Positions 1 through 8,275 of a stretch of 64,000 nucleotides of DNA are shown piece by piece. The notes beneath the pieces are model-generated. The model was not told where the DNA came from. It saw only the letters and a list, made by a program, of their open reading frames with translations, and did no database searches. Each line of letters begins with the position of its first letter. Position 1 is the first letter of the stretch. Origin of the DNA: Paludibacteraceae bacterium (GTDB lineage Bacteria > Bacteroidota > Bacteroidia > Bacteroidales > Paludibacteraceae). Position numbers and translations under genes: made by a program. The stretch lies in contig JAGBEJ010000004.1 in the NCBI GenBank assembly GCA_017937025.1, positions 62,001 to 126,000 of the forward strand, given 5' to 3'.

Positions 1-102
1 CTGTTTCTTTATCGATTTGCACGACTGCATTCCCATGCCAAAAACAATAGGGAAAGCCACGGCATAAGCCATGAATCTTATTATTCTGCTTCTATTCAAC
101 AT
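1..102 (-). CDS. Lipoprotein, N-terminal part only (probable DUF4292 family)
   Basis: Only the first 34 codons lie in the window; the gene runs off the left edge. The ATG overlaps the last 11 bases of the upstream TPR gene, so the two are translationally close-coupled. The product starts MLNRSRIIRFMAYAVAFP, a positively charged start followed by a hydrophobic stretch and then Cys28 in GMQSC, which looks like a lipoprotein signal peptide. In Bacteroidales the gene after a TPR protein and dut is usually a DUF4292 lipoprotein, followed by an M23 peptidase. The family assignment rests on that context, not on sequence seen here. Confidence 0.6.
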   Translation of the reverse strand, partial: MLNRSRIIRFMAYAVAFPIVFGMGMQSCKSIKKQ

Positions 103-1870
103 AAGTTCCAGTTTCTATTTTCTTATTCAACAAATCCGAGCCGCCGCCTATTTCCGCAGCGCGTTTCCACCAGATCATAGCCTCATCCTTATCGCCCGAC
201 ATATAAAGAACGTCGCCGAAATGCTCCACACAGACTCCGTTCTTGTCGCCGCCTTTGTCGATGGCCTGCTGCATGAAAAGCTTAGCCATCATATAGTCCT
301 TCTTGCGGAAGAATATCCACGCGTATGTGTCAAGGTACGACACGTTGTTCGGATTTGCCTTCAGAGCCAAGGCGCTCATCTGCTCCGCGCGGTCCAAATC
401 GCGGTTATAGACCGAAAGATAGTACGCGAAGTTATTCAGCAGCAAGTCGTTATTCGGATTAAGCTCGTATGACTTCTCGTAATAAGCGAATGCGCTGTCT
501 GGTATATCTTTCTGAGCGTAAATATCGCCTATGTACATATTGATATCGGCCTGCGCCGCCTTGTTTTCAGGCTGATTCTTCTTGTATGACTCCAAGGACT
601 TCTGATACATAGCCACAGCAGACTCAAAACCGCCGTACAACGACAGCGACAATCCCTTTATCGCAAGCATCGACGGACTTTCCGGTAGATAAACAAGCGC
701 CGAATCGCAAGTCCTGCTCAACGAGGCTGTGTCGTTTCTCTGCATGTATATGCCCACAAGATCCTGCCAGCCCTGCTCAAGCATCGGGTCTATGCGCACA
801 AGTTCCTTGAGCTGCACCTCGGCTGCAGTGTCGTTGCGCTGCATAAGACAGAACGTAGAGTAATAGGCGCGCACCATGGCGTCGTCGGGATACTGCTCCA
901 CAAGTGAGCGGAAGCATTTGTCGGCGAAGTCCACTCTTGTGACGTTCGAGAAATAGTCTGTTATGAGTTTCAGCTTCTCGCCTGCCTCCACTTTCGGGTC
1001 ATTGACATAGGACATGACCACAGCATCAGCCTCATCTGTCTGACCTCTGGCGCTGCAGAGCGCGAGTTTCTGGTTCAGCACCTTCTCATTGTTCGGCTCT
1101 ATCTTGTCTGCCTCGTCAATAACCTTCTCAGCCTCGACAAAGTTGCTGTCGTTAAGATGCGCCATGGCAAGGAAAATCTTGTAATCGACGTTCAACGGAT
1201 AAGTCCGCGACAGTTTCTCTATCTCCGCCAAAGCCTTTTTCTTCTTGCCCTGTATCTGGAGCATGTGGTATTTTTCAATGGAGATATTCTCGTCCACGCC
1301 GACTTTCTTCTCCAGTCGGTTCAGTGCCTGCAGCCCTTTGTCGAACTGGCGTGTCTGCAGATACAGACCTGCCAAACGGTAGTCTATGTCCTCAAGGTCG
1401 GGACGCAGTTTTTCTATTTCCTCATAAAGTTCCACAGCATCCGCCACTCGCTTGTTCTTCAGATAGAGCTCCGCGAGAGTCATTTTGTACCAGATGTTGT
1501 TCCTGTCGAGAGAGGCTGCCAGATGCGACATCTTCATGGCGTTGTCGTCGTCGCCCACCTTGCTGTATATGTCAGCCAGCTCGAACACCACCGCCGCGTC
1601 CTTATGGTCGATGTAGTAGCACTCGGTCAGCAGGTCGATTGCCGCGGCATAATTGCCAGCCTCCTTCTGACGCACCGCTTCGGTGAAGAAGTATATCTTC
1701 TTGCGTTCAAAACGGTTATTGGCGTCGGACTTTGCCGCTGGCTCGCTCTTTATCGCGCCCAGCGTGTTGTTTGCGCTTTTCCCTTTAGAAAAGGCGACAG
1801 AGACCGACGACAATGCGCCCAACAGCATCGCCGATATTATTAAAACCTGTGTCTTATAAGAAAAAAGCAT
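92..1870 (-). CDS. Membrane-anchored tetratricopeptide-repeat protein
   Basis: 592 residues from the ATG at 1870. An in-frame start further upstream would overlap dut by over 80 bases and places charged residues before the signal segment, so it was not chosen. Residues 8-26 are hydrophobic (signal peptide or membrane anchor). The rest is made of 34-residue TPR units with typical spacing, for example GNYAAAIDLLTECYYID near residue 70 and NPNNVSYLDTYAWIFF near the C-terminus. TPR arrays bind partner proteins; in Bacteroidales this gene sits between dut and DUF4292/M23 envelope genes, so an envelope scaffold role is likely. No catalytic domain is visible. It starts 31 bases after the dut stop and overlaps the next gene. 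Confidence 0.85.
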   Translation of the reverse strand: MLFSYKTQVLIISAMLLGALSSVSVAFSKGKSANNTLGAIKSEPAAKSDANNRFERKKIYFFTEAVRQKEAGNYAAAIDLLTECYYIDHKDAAVVFELADIYSKVGDDDNAMKMSHLAASLDRNNIWYKMTLAELYLKNKRVADAVELYEEIEKLRPDLEDIDYRLAGLYLQTRQFDKGLQALNRLEKKVGVDENISIEKYHMLQIQGKKKKALAEIEKLSRTYPLNVDYKIFLAMAHLNDSNFVEAEKVIDEADKIEPNNEKVLNQKLALCSARGQTDEADAVVMSYVNDPKVEAGEKLKLITDYFSNVTRVDFADKCFRSLVEQYPDDAMVRAYYSTFCLMQRNDTAAEVQLKELVRIDPMLEQGWQDLVGIYMQRNDTASLSRTCDSALVYLPESPSMLAIKGLSLSLYGGFESAVAMYQKSLESYKKNQPENKAAQADINMYIGDIYAQKDIPDSAFAYYEKSYELNPNNDLLLNNFAYYLSVYNRDLDRAEQMSALALKANPNNVSYLDTYAWIFFRKKDYMMAKLFMQQAIDKGGDKNGVCVEHFGDVLYMSGDKDEAMIWWKRAAEIGGGSDLLNKKIETGTYVE

Positions 1871-1901
1871 CCGGAAAAATTCAAGTCGTTTGTCTGTTTT
1901 T

Positions 1902-2336
1902 TTACTTTGTGCCAGTGTGTCCGAATCCGCCTGCGCCACGTTCGGTCTCGTCGAGGACTTCCACTTCCTGCCACTCCACGCGCTCATGCTTCGCCACCAC
2001 CATCTGGGCTATGCGCTCGCCGTTCTCCACCACGAACGGCTCGTTGGAGAGGTTCACGAGTATCACGCATATCTCGCCACGGTAGTCGGCGTCGATTGTG
2101 CCAGGAGTGTTCAGCACAGTGATTCCCTTCTTCAGCGCCAAACCGCTGCGAGGACGCACCTGCGCTTCAAACCCGGCTGGCAGCGAGATGTAAAGCCCCG
2201 TTGGAATGAGTTTGCGTTCGAGCGGATTCAGCGTCACGCTCTCCTCGAGGTTCGCGCGGAGGTCCATGCCTGCCGACTGTTCTGTGGCATAGCTTGGAGT
2301 CTCGTTCTTCGATTTATTTATTATCTGCACTTTCAT
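1902..2336 (-). CDS. dut: dUTP diphosphatase (dUTPase)
   Basis: Hydrolyses dUTP to dUMP and diphosphate, keeping uracil out of DNA and supplying the dTMP pathway. The 144-residue product has all five trimeric dUTPase motifs in order: motif 1 AGMDLRA (residues 22-28), motif 2 RSGLALKKG (63-71), motif 3 [10 protein letters not shown] (79-88, with the catalytic Asp), motif 4 GERIAQMV, and the C-terminal glycine-rich arm [12 protein letters not shown] that closes over the nucleotide. The start at 2336 (MKVQIINKS) fits the family length; an upstream in-frame start would run into aroB. It lies 16 bases after aroB and 31 before the TPR gene, in one operon. Confidence 0.96.
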   Translation of the reverse strand: MKVQIINKSKNETPSYATEQSAGMDLRANLEESVTLNPLERKLIPTGLYISLPAGFEAQVRPRSGLALKKGITVLNTPGTIDADYRGEICVILVNLSNEPFVVENGERIAQMVVAKHERVEWQEVEVLDETERGAGGFGHTGTK

Positions 2337-2352
2337 ATATTCTGTTTTTAAA

Positions 2353-3423
2353 TTAAAGCCCCATGCTGTCGCGATAAAAATCAAACGCCTCGTCTATGAG
2401 CTTGCGCGAAGCGTGCTGGTTTATCCTGATATCGCCGATGCCGCCGAGCAGAGTGAAGTTTATCTCGTCCTTCACAACGTTCTTCTTGTCGTGTGTCATA
2501 AGTTCGAAGAGGTGGTCATAGTTGTCGCAAGTTATGCTCATCACGCCGTATGTCTCGCGTATCAGTCTCACGGCTTGCGAAAGAATGTTCTTGTCGAATC
2601 CCAGAAGCACGTGCGACAGATACAGTTCAGGAATCATGCCCCAAGCCACGGCGTAACCATGCAGCGCCGGCGTGCCTTTCTCGTGCGAGAAGCTCTCGAA
2701 CGCATGACCGAACGTGTGTCCGAAGTTCAGCGCCTTGCGGATATTCTTCTCCGTCGGGTCTTCTTCTACGATGCGCTCCTTCACGGCTATGCTCGAGGCA
2801 AGCAGCGGACGGAGTTCCTTGAGGTCGAACTTCTCCATGTCGAACGAAGAAACCTTGCGCCACTCCTCGGCGTTGGAGATAAGTCCGTGCTTCAGCATTT
2901 CAGCCATGCCGCTCACCTTGTTGGCGTGGTCGAGCGTCGAGAAGAACTCTGTGTCTATGACTACGGCCTCGCTTGAGTTTATCACGCCTATCTCGTTCTT
3001 CAGTCCGTTGAAGTTGATGCCGGTCTTGCCGCCCACAGCCGCATCCACAGCGCCCAACAGAGTCGTCGCCACGTTTATGTACGACATTCCTCGCTTGAAC
3101 GTCGATGCCGCGAATCCGCCGAGGTCTGTAACCATGCCGCCGCCTACGTTTATCATCGTCGAGCGGCGTGTCGCTCCGTTCTCCGACAGGAACTGCCACA
3201 CCGAGGCGAGCGTGTCTAAGTGCTTGTGCGTGTCGCCTGCGCCTATCACGCAGACCTTGCATGCCTTCAGTTCTGGGCAGGCGTCCATCAGCGCCGGCAG
3301 ACACTGTTTGTTGGTTGTCTCGTCGGCAAGTATGTATATGCTTTCGGGTGCGCGGCCGTCGAGCACGCTTCTCATGTCGGCTCTCAGGTCGCTTGTTATT
3401 ATCACTTTCTGGTTGTTTGCCAT
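2353..3423 (-). CDS. aroB: 3-dehydroquinate synthase
   Basis: Second step of the shikimate pathway: converts DAHP to 3-dehydroquinate in an NAD- and divalent-metal-dependent reaction in the cytoplasm. The 356-residue product has the NAD-binding [11 protein letters not shown] (94-104), the substrate loop [11 protein letters not shown] (128-138), a metal-ligand Glu in MAEMLKHG and the His pair in [11 protein letters not shown]. Length is normal for the family. It starts 7 bases after the sirtuin stop and ends 16 bases before dut. The other shikimate gene seen here, aroK, is 34 kb away, so the pathway is not clustered. Confidence 0.96.
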   Translation of the reverse strand: MANNQKVIITSDLRADMRSVLDGRAPESIYILADETTNKQCLPALMDACPELKACKVCVIGAGDTHKHLDTLASVWQFLSENGATRRSTMINVGGGMVTDLGGFAASTFKRGMSYINVATTLLGAVDAAVGGKTGINFNGLKNEIGVINSSEAVVIDTEFFSTLDHANKVSGMAEMLKHGLISNAEEWRKVSSFDMEKFDLKELRPLLASSIAVKERIVEEDPTEKNIRKALNFGHTFGHAFESFSHEKGTPALHGYAVAWGMIPELYLSHVLLGFDKNILSQAVRLIRETYGVMSITCDNYDHLFELMTHDKKNVVKDEINFTLLGGIGDIRINQHASRKLIDEAFDFYRDSMGL

Positions 3424-3430
3424 CGTTTCT

Positions 3431-4108
3431 TTACTTCTCGTTTTTCAACAATTCTCTCAACTTAACCATGCCCTTGGTCGCCACGTCCTTTATGAATGTC
3501 ACAGGACGGTATGAATTCACTTCGTTAGGGTCTATCAGGTATATCGGTGTGGTCTTAGGCACATAGTTGAGCAGCCCTGCGGCAGGATAGACGTTGAGCG
3601 ACGTGCCCACCACCACGAATATGTCAGCCTGCTTGGTCAGTTCTATCGCTGGGTCAAGCATCGGCACCGACTCTTCGAAGAACACGATGAACGGACGGGC
3701 TTGCGTGCCGCCTATCTCGTCGCCCATGTTTATGTCGCGGTAGCCGGTATCCTCCACCACTGTCTTGTCCAGATTGCACGATTTGGTTATCTCGCCGTGC
3801 AGGTACAGCACCTTTGTGCTTCCAGCTCTCTCGTGCAGATTGTCCACGTTCTGTGTTATCACCTCCACGTCGAAGTCTTTTTCCAGCTCAGCTAATATCT
3901 TGTGCGCCTCGTTAGGCTGAGCGTTCTGCACATCGTGTCTCAGGCTGTTGTAGAACAGCAGGGCATTCTCCGTATTCCTCGCGAAACCGCCAGGCGTGCA
4001 CACATCCTCCACGCTGAACTTCTGCCACAGTCCGCCCTGGTCTCTGAACGTTGCGAGTCCGGACTCCGCGCTTATTCCTGCTCCCGATAACACTACGAGC
4101 TTCTTCAT
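3431..4108 (-). CDS. cobB: Sirtuin-family NAD-dependent protein deacylase
   Basis: Removes acyl groups from lysines using NAD+. The 225-residue product begins MKKLVVLSGAGISAESGL; the ATG at 4108 is preferred to a GTG nine bases upstream. Visible motifs are the NAD loop GAGISAESG with FRDQGGLW, the TQNVDNLHERAG segment, the catalytic His in LYLHGEI and the ribose-binding GTSLNVYPAA. The usual structural zinc site is absent: the region after the catalytic His holds a single Cys (KSCNLD) instead of two CxxC pairs. This compact, zinc-less form seems common in Bacteroidetes sirtuins. First gene of the sirtuin-aroB-dut-TPR operon. Confidence 0.9.
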   Translation of the reverse strand: MKKLVVLSGAGISAESGLATFRDQGGLWQKFSVEDVCTPGGFARNTENALLFYNSLRHDVQNAQPNEAHKILAELEKDFDVEVITQNVDNLHERAGSTKVLYLHGEITKSCNLDKTVVEDTGYRDINMGDEIGGTQARPFIVFFEESVPMLDPAIELTKQADIFVVVGTSLNVYPAAGLLNYVPKTTPIYLIDPNEVNSYRPVTFIKDVATKGMVKLRELLKNEK

Positions 4109-4142
4109 AACCGACACTATTGCATGTTATATAGTTAACTTA

Positions 4143-4150
4143 CAAAGTTA
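4143..4150 (-). promoter_or_regulatory. Candidate -7 box for the sirtuin-aroB-dut operon
   Basis: On the minus strand this reads TAACTTTG, matching the Bacteroidetes -7 core TAnnTTTG, 35 bases before the sirtuin ATG. No clear TTTG -33 box lies 19-21 bases upstream, so support is partial. Confidence 0.42.
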
Positions 4151-4206
4151 TGCAAAAGATTTGATATAATGCCACTCCGTGCGTTACAGTAGCTTAAAAC
4201 TGAATG

Positions 4207-4237
4207 GAAAAGAAAAAGGTCAGCATCTCTGCCGACC
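4207..4237 (-). terminator. Rho-independent terminator
   Basis: Minus-strand stem GGTCGGCA / TGCTGACC (one G-U pair) with a 4-base loop, followed by a T-rich run TTTTTCTTTT. It lies after the exported-protein pair and before the sirtuin promoter, and so would separate the two operons. It is the second of two terminators in tandem. Confidence 0.7.
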
Positions 4238-4265
4238 CTATAATCACAAAGCCATGAATAATCCG

Positions 4266-4290
4266 GTTGCTGAGCGGAGCCGAAGCAACC
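4266..4290. repeat. Dispersed 22-bp repeat with terminal inverted ends, copy A
   Basis: The sequence GTTGCTGAGCGGAGCCGAAG plus CA recurs on the other strand at 24866-24887 with only 2 mismatches in 22. This copy is flanked by GGTTGC / GCAACC inverted ends and sits between two terminators in a non-coding gap. Confidence 0.55.
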
Positions 4291-4296
4291 ACAAGT

Positions 4297-4328
4297 AAAA
4301 AAGAGAAGCCCATTCAACAGACCTCTCT
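4297..4328 (-). terminator. Rho-independent terminator after the exported-protein operon
   Basis: Minus-strand stem AGAGAGG / CTTCTCT with a 13-base loop, followed by TTTTTT, 24 bases after the stop of the downstream exported-protein gene. Confidence 0.7.
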
Positions 4329-4351
4329 TTCCATTTCATTTATTTACTTTC

Positions 4352-4915
4352 TCAAAAATCCTCCTGATTCCACTTCGCTTCTCTAAAAATGCGATACAAC
4401 TCTCTCCCAAGTATATCCTTTTTAAATTCTCTTTCATGTACATAAGGAACTGTGTTTATTCGAACTTTAATAATTCCGTCTTTGAGCTTCATCATTTGCT
4501 CTTTCGTCAAGCAAAAGTTAGCAGTTGCTGTATAAGTTGTCGAAGAAACACTGCCAAAATCAAAACCAGTAATCATGTTAGTCCCTGGGATGCCCATACC
4601 AAAAAATGGGCCAGACGAATCATGATATTCATGAGTATCCAACGTCAACGCTTGGCCTTCCAACTTAATGACCTCGCCCATTGCTGTTTTCATCATAAGC
4701 ACAGGGGTGGTGACAAACTTGAAACCATTTGATGTTATAACAGAAACCGACAAAATCGCAGTATCACCTTTCCATACAGGAGTATATCTAACACCGCACC
4801 CTTCCGCTTTTAATGCTTTATAAGTATATTCCACAAACATTTTTTCTTTCTTTTTCCCCGCACAATTAAACACGCACAGAAACACTGAAAGAAATATGAG
4901 TATTAGTCTTTTCAT
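4352..4915 (-). CDS. Exported protein of unknown function
   Basis: 187 residues. It opens with a signal peptide (MKRLILIFLSVFLCVFNC then AGKKKEK). The Cys at residue 18 could be lipidated, but the preceding VFN is a poor lipobox, so secretion or lipidation are both possible. The mature part looks beta-rich and has no motif I recognise. The stop-to-start gap from the upstream lipoprotein gene is 5 bases, so they are co-transcribed and probably act together at the cell envelope. Two terminators follow it. Confidence 0.7.
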   Translation of the reverse strand: MKRLILIFLSVFLCVFNCAGKKKEKMFVEYTYKALKAEGCGVRYTPVWKGDTAILSVSVITSNGFKFVTTPVLMMKTAMGEVIKLEGQALTLDTHEYHDSSGPFFGMGIPGTNMITGFDFGSVSSTTYTATANFCLTKEQMMKLKDGIIKVRINTVPYVHEREFKKDILGRELYRIFREAKWNQEDF

Positions 4916-4920
4916 AACAA

Positions 4921-5781
4921 TTAATAGAAGTTTATTGTTGCTGTAATATTAACACCACTGTCTGAAATAGTACCTGTAAAGGTTTTTTCAGAGGCCCATA
5001 AAAGATAGCCTGAAGCTTGTTTTACATGAATCGAATAATATCCTACATCTGTAGTAATTTTCATGCTCGAATTGCCTGCGACATTTCCAAAATTTCTCCC
5101 ATTTATAGTGACTGCATAAGGATCACTGTCTTTATTTACCACCGTAACAGTACCGAGTTCAGGAAATTTGCAATTCACGGTACCACCGGGAGATAAATAT
5201 GGAGTTCCTGTTCCTTTGTAAGCTTTTCCACTCACATAACCATTTAACTGCACAAATGACATATTGTACAATCCTGATTCTAACCCTGTTATTTTCTTGG
5301 ATTGCCCAGCATCTAAAGTATAAGTAAGCCCATCAAAAGTGACTTCATATTTATTATACGGAGACTGATTCACAAGAATCACAGTCCCTTTTTGCACAGT
5401 TGTATTTCCTCCCGAACTTGGCTTATTAGATATTCTATAGTACCCAAAGCTCTGCCCATCCACAGTAAAATACAAATAATTATCGTTCAATTCCGTTACC
5501 GTAACCTTTACAGAAACCCCTCTATTATAGGTCATTGTAAGTTTTTTATCAGAAGTTGTTGTCCAAGTTCCTGTTTTTTTAAAACCTGGAGCGACTTGAA
5601 TAAGTGTATTGTTATACATAAATTCAATTGTGTCGTTGCCATTTAGGGTTTTCCAGACACCAACCAATTTAGAGAAATCAACTTTATCTCGTTGCGGCTC
5701 TTCTTTGTCGTTATCAGAACAAGAAACTAAGAAAAACGCCCCAAACAAGGCTAATAGAATTAAATAACTGAACTTTTTCAT
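4921..5781 (-). CDS. Lipoprotein with lipocalin-like domain and two PEGA-like repeats
   Basis: 286 residues. The N-terminus has a clear lipoprotein signal ending LVSC at Cys21, followed by acidic SDNDKEEP, as in surface or periplasmic lipoproteins. Residues about 35-120 resemble a lipocalin-like small barrel (LVGVWKTLNGND start; alternating strands ending TVDGQSFGYYRI). Two similar blocks follow, each starting with GTV(I/T)VxN and containing a VTxxG(L/R) strand pair and glycine turns, resembling PEGA-type beta repeats. No enzymatic motif is seen. First gene of the two-gene operon with the exported protein downstream. Domain names are by resemblance only. Confidence 0.72.
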   Translation of the reverse strand: MKKFSYLILLALFGAFFLVSCSDNDKEEPQRDKVDFSKLVGVWKTLNGNDTIEFMYNNTLIQVAPGFKKTGTWTTTSDKKLTMTYNRGVSVKVTVTELNDNYLYFTVDGQSFGYYRISNKPSSGGNTTVQKGTVILVNQSPYNKYEVTFDGLTYTLDAGQSKKITGLESGLYNMSFVQLNGYVSGKAYKGTGTPYLSPGGTVNCKFPELGTVTVVNKDSDPYAVTINGRNFGNVAGNSSMKITTDVGYYSIHVKQASGYLLWASEKTFTGTISDSGVNITATINFY

Positions 5782-5849
5782 AATACATATTCATTGCGCC
5801 AACAAAGCCCACAATTGGCAGTTTGTACATTACTGAATCATGTATACAA

Positions 5850-6005
5850 AAAAGGGAAACGCAGGCTTCCACATCTGCTCGTCCGCTGTTGAGGCCCTGA
5901 GTTGCCCTTGATGGTGAACGAGTAGAGGGATGTCTGCGCTTTGTATGATACGAAACAGGGATAGTGTGCGTGGAGAGCATAAAAACTCACCATGCACACC
6001 CCAGT
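5850..6005 (-). ncRNA. Structured non-coding element (candidate small RNA or repeat)
   Basis: A GC-richer block inside an AT-rich gap of over 500 bases. Reading the minus strand, a first hairpin pairs 5999-5990 with 5973-5964 (10 bp, one G-U). A second, longer stem pairs CGCAG at 5938-5934 with CTGCG at 5865-5861, with inner pairing of CTACTCG against CGAGCAG. It is followed directly by TTTCCCTTTTTT, as in an intrinsic terminator. Short ORFs through it look random. The paired arms suggest a transcribed RNA or an interspersed palindromic repeat; which one cannot be settled from one copy. Confidence 0.4.
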
Positions 6006-6245
6006 ATACGTCAAATGCATACCTGCAGCTATCACTTCTACATTGTCTTGACCATCAATTTTGAAATTTCTCAGGTTTCAACGAGCCAATTGACAAAGCA
6101 TAATATGACGCTTCTCTTCTATGTAAATACTACCGCATAAACACTTCGCATAAAACAGCGAATGCTAAGCGATAGACATCGCAATATAATCATTTTTTCT
6201 CATTAAATCTCTGTTGATAAAATTTTTACAATCATCAGCCAAATA

Positions 6246-6275
6246 AAAAAGGTGGCAAGAAAGCCACCTTTTTCT
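6246..6275 (-). terminator. Terminator of the MacB-type efflux operon
   Basis: Perfect 11-bp stem AAAAAGGTGGC / GCCACCTTTTT with a 6-base loop and T-runs on both strands; it lies 25 bases after the permease stop. Confidence 0.85.
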
Positions 6276-6299
6276 ACAAGAACAATTAATATTTTTCAA

Positions 6300-7520
6300 T
6301 CATTCATACCTTATCGCATCGATAGGATTGAGTGACGAGGCTTTGCGCGCAGGATACCAGCCGAAGAAGACGCCGGTGATTGTACACACGCCGAAGCTCA
6401 ACAGAACGCTCCACGGCTGGATATAGACCGGCCACGAGGCGATGATATTGACCAGCAGAGTGGCAATGACTCCGAGCAGCACACCGATGATGCCGCCGGT
6501 GATGGAGATGATAATCGTCTCGATGAGGAACTGCGACAGGATGTCCCTGCCGCGCGCACCGACCGACATGCGGAGACCTATCTCGCGTGTGCGCTCGGTG
6601 ACCGAAACGTACATTATGTTCATAATGCCGATACCGCCCACGACGAGCGATATTCCGGCGATGCAAGCCAGAAGCACCGTCATCATCTCGGATGTGGAGC
6701 TCATCATGGACGAGAGTTCCTGCTGCGAGCGGATGGTGAAGTTGTCGTCGTCGCCGTCGCGGAGCTTATGGTTCTCGCGCAGTATCTCGGTTATTTCCTT
6801 TATGGCGTTCTGCGTCTCGTCCTCGGTAACGGCGGAGCAGACTATCTGCTGCAAGTATGTGACTGCCAGGATGCGCTTCATGACGGTGGTGTAAGGCGCC
6901 AGAACGACGTTGTCCTGGTCCTGCCCCATGGAGTTGTAGCCTTTGGATTTAAGCACGCCGACGATGCGGAACGGTATGGAGTTGAACCGCACGACCTTGC
7001 CCACAGGGTCCGAGCCGTCGGGGAAGAGGTTGTCCACCACCGTCTTGCCTATGATGCAGACTTTGGCTGACGAGGCGATGTCCTGTTCGGAGAACATGTC
7101 GCCGCTCTCCACCTGCAGCTGACGGATGGTCAGATAGCCGAGCCCTACGCCCTGCATCTGCGACGGCGTGTTGTTGTTGCCGTTGATGAACTGACCGGAC
7201 TTGCTGACCGACGGACTTATCGCCGCTATCTTGGTCGCACGACTGACTATAGCCTCGTAGTCCTCAAGTTTGAGCGTCTGCATAGCCGAAGGGTCCATGC
7301 GCACACCGCCCTGACGGTCGCCGCCGGGATTTATCATTATCATGTTGCTGCCCATCTCGGAAATCTGCTGCTCAATGGAGCGCTTCGAGCCCTGACCGAT
7401 GGCAAGCATGGTGATGACCGACGCCACGCCGATGATGATGCCGAGCATCGTGAGGAACGTGCGGAACTTGTTGTTGGAGAGCGCCTTGAACGCTATTTTA
7501 AAAAGGTTGGCATAGTTCAT
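6300..7520 (-). CDS. MacB-type ABC transporter permease
   Basis: 406 residues with the MacB/FtsX layout: one N-terminal membrane helix (about 22-44, FLTMLGIIIGVASVITML), a periplasmic MacB-PCD domain (about 45-280), then three C-terminal helices (about 283-305, 333-357 and 365-390) including the conserved stretch GGIGIMNIMYVSVTERTREIG. It has no ATPase domain, unlike E. coli MacB, where both parts are fused; the ATPase is the separate gene 6 bases upstream. With the adaptor and TolC genes it forms a tripartite machine that moves a substrate from the periplasm across the outer membrane by mechanotransmission. The substrate cannot be told from sequence. Confidence 0.92.
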   Translation of the reverse strand: MNYANLFKIAFKALSNNKFRTFLTMLGIIIGVASVITMLAIGQGSKRSIEQQISEMGSNMIMINPGGDRQGGVRMDPSAMQTLKLEDYEAIVSRATKIAAISPSVSKSGQFINGNNNTPSQMQGVGLGYLTIRQLQVESGDMFSEQDIASSAKVCIIGKTVVDNLFPDGSDPVGKVVRFNSIPFRIVGVLKSKGYNSMGQDQDNVVLAPYTTVMKRILAVTYLQQIVCSAVTEDETQNAIKEITEILRENHKLRDGDDDNFTIRSQQELSSMMSSTSEMMTVLLACIAGISLVVGGIGIMNIMYVSVTERTREIGLRMSVGARGRDILSQFLIETIIISITGGIIGVLLGVIATLLVNIIASWPVYIQPWSVLLSFGVCTITGVFFGWYPARKASSLNPIDAIRYE

Positions 7521-7526
7521 AAGCGC

Positions 7527-8264
7527 TTATTCTTCTGGCGGCAAGGATGCAAGCGCGGCGGCTGCGTCCTCGACATTGTGGTTAATCGTGTCCTCGGTTA
7601 TTCGTCCGTCGCGCAGGAATATGTTCCTTGTGCTGTAGCGGGCTATTTCGGGATTATGGGTTACGAAGATTATGGTGCGGCCCTCGGCGTGCAGTCTCTG
7701 GAACAGCACGAGTATCTCGAACGAGGTGCGTGTATCGAGGTTTCCTGTGGCCTCGTCGGCGAGCAGCACGGCAGGGTTGTTTACCAAAGCCCTCGCTATA
7801 GCCACACGCTGCATCTGTCCACCGGACATCTGGTTGGACTTGTGTTCCAGACGGTTGCCGAGTCCGACAGTCTGCAGCGCATTGACAGCGCGCTCACGCC
7901 TCTCCTTTGCCGACACCGACGAATTGTACATCAGCGGCAACTCGACATTCTCCACCGCCGTGGTCTTAGCCAGCAGGTTATAATTCTGAAACACGAAGCC
8001 TATCTTGCGGTTGCGCAACACGGCGCGCTGGTCCTTGGACATCTCGCGCACGGAGTTGCCGTCCAATAGATATGTGCCGGATGACGGAGAGTCCAAGCAG
8101 CCAAGCACGTTGAGCAACGTGGACTTGCCCGAGCCCGACGTGCCCATTATGGTGACGAACTCGCCCTCCTGAATGTCGAAGGACACGCCACGCAAGGCAT
8201 GCACAGTCTCGCTGCCCACGATGAAGTCACGTTTGATATCCTGAAGTGAAATTACTGCTGCCAT
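7527..8264 (-). CDS. MacB/LolD-type ABC transporter ATPase
   Basis: 245 residues. Walker A is GTSGSGKST (about 41-49), the signature MSGGQMQRVAIARAL, Walker B ALVNNPAVLLADEATGNLD, and the switch His is in IIFVTHNPEIA. It powers the permease encoded 6 bases downstream. Sequence type is that of the MacB/LolD/FtsE subgroup, whose members drive extracytoplasmic movement rather than import. It sits 11 bases after the adaptor gene, in the operon TolC - adaptor - ATPase - permease. Confidence 0.94.
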   Translation of the reverse strand: MAAVISLQDIKRDFIVGSETVHALRGVSFDIQEGEFVTIMGTSGSGKSTLLNVLGCLDSPSSGTYLLDGNSVREMSKDQRAVLRNRKIGFVFQNYNLLAKTTAVENVELPLMYNSSVSAKERRERAVNALQTVGLGNRLEHKSNQMSGGQMQRVAIARALVNNPAVLLADEATGNLDTRTSFEILVLFQRLHAEGRTIIFVTHNPEIARYSTRNIFLRDGRITEDTINHNVEDAAAALASLPPEE

Positions 8265-8275
8265 AAGCCTGATGT

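Larger units (their letters stand above)
5782..6299. other. Intergenic region between efflux operon and lipoprotein gene
   Basis: 518 bases without a convincing gene. It contains the structured element at 5850-6005 and the terminator at 6246-6275. The rest is AT-rich; no strong TAnnTTTG/TTTG promoter pair was found for the lipoprotein gene that starts at 5781. Confidence 0.6.

Noticed and set aside
1871..1987. In-frame N-terminal extension of the TPR gene reaching into dut
   Set aside because: It would overlap dut by over 80 bases and put 39 charged residues before a clear signal segment; the ATG at 1870 fits better.
4135..4317. 60-codon minus-strand ORF
   Set aside because: It runs through two terminator hairpins and a dispersed repeat; the protein looks random.
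5714..6035. Two overlapping minus-strand ORFs of 65 and 88 codons
   Set aside because: They cross a strongly paired non-coding element and overlap a real lipoprotein gene in another frame.
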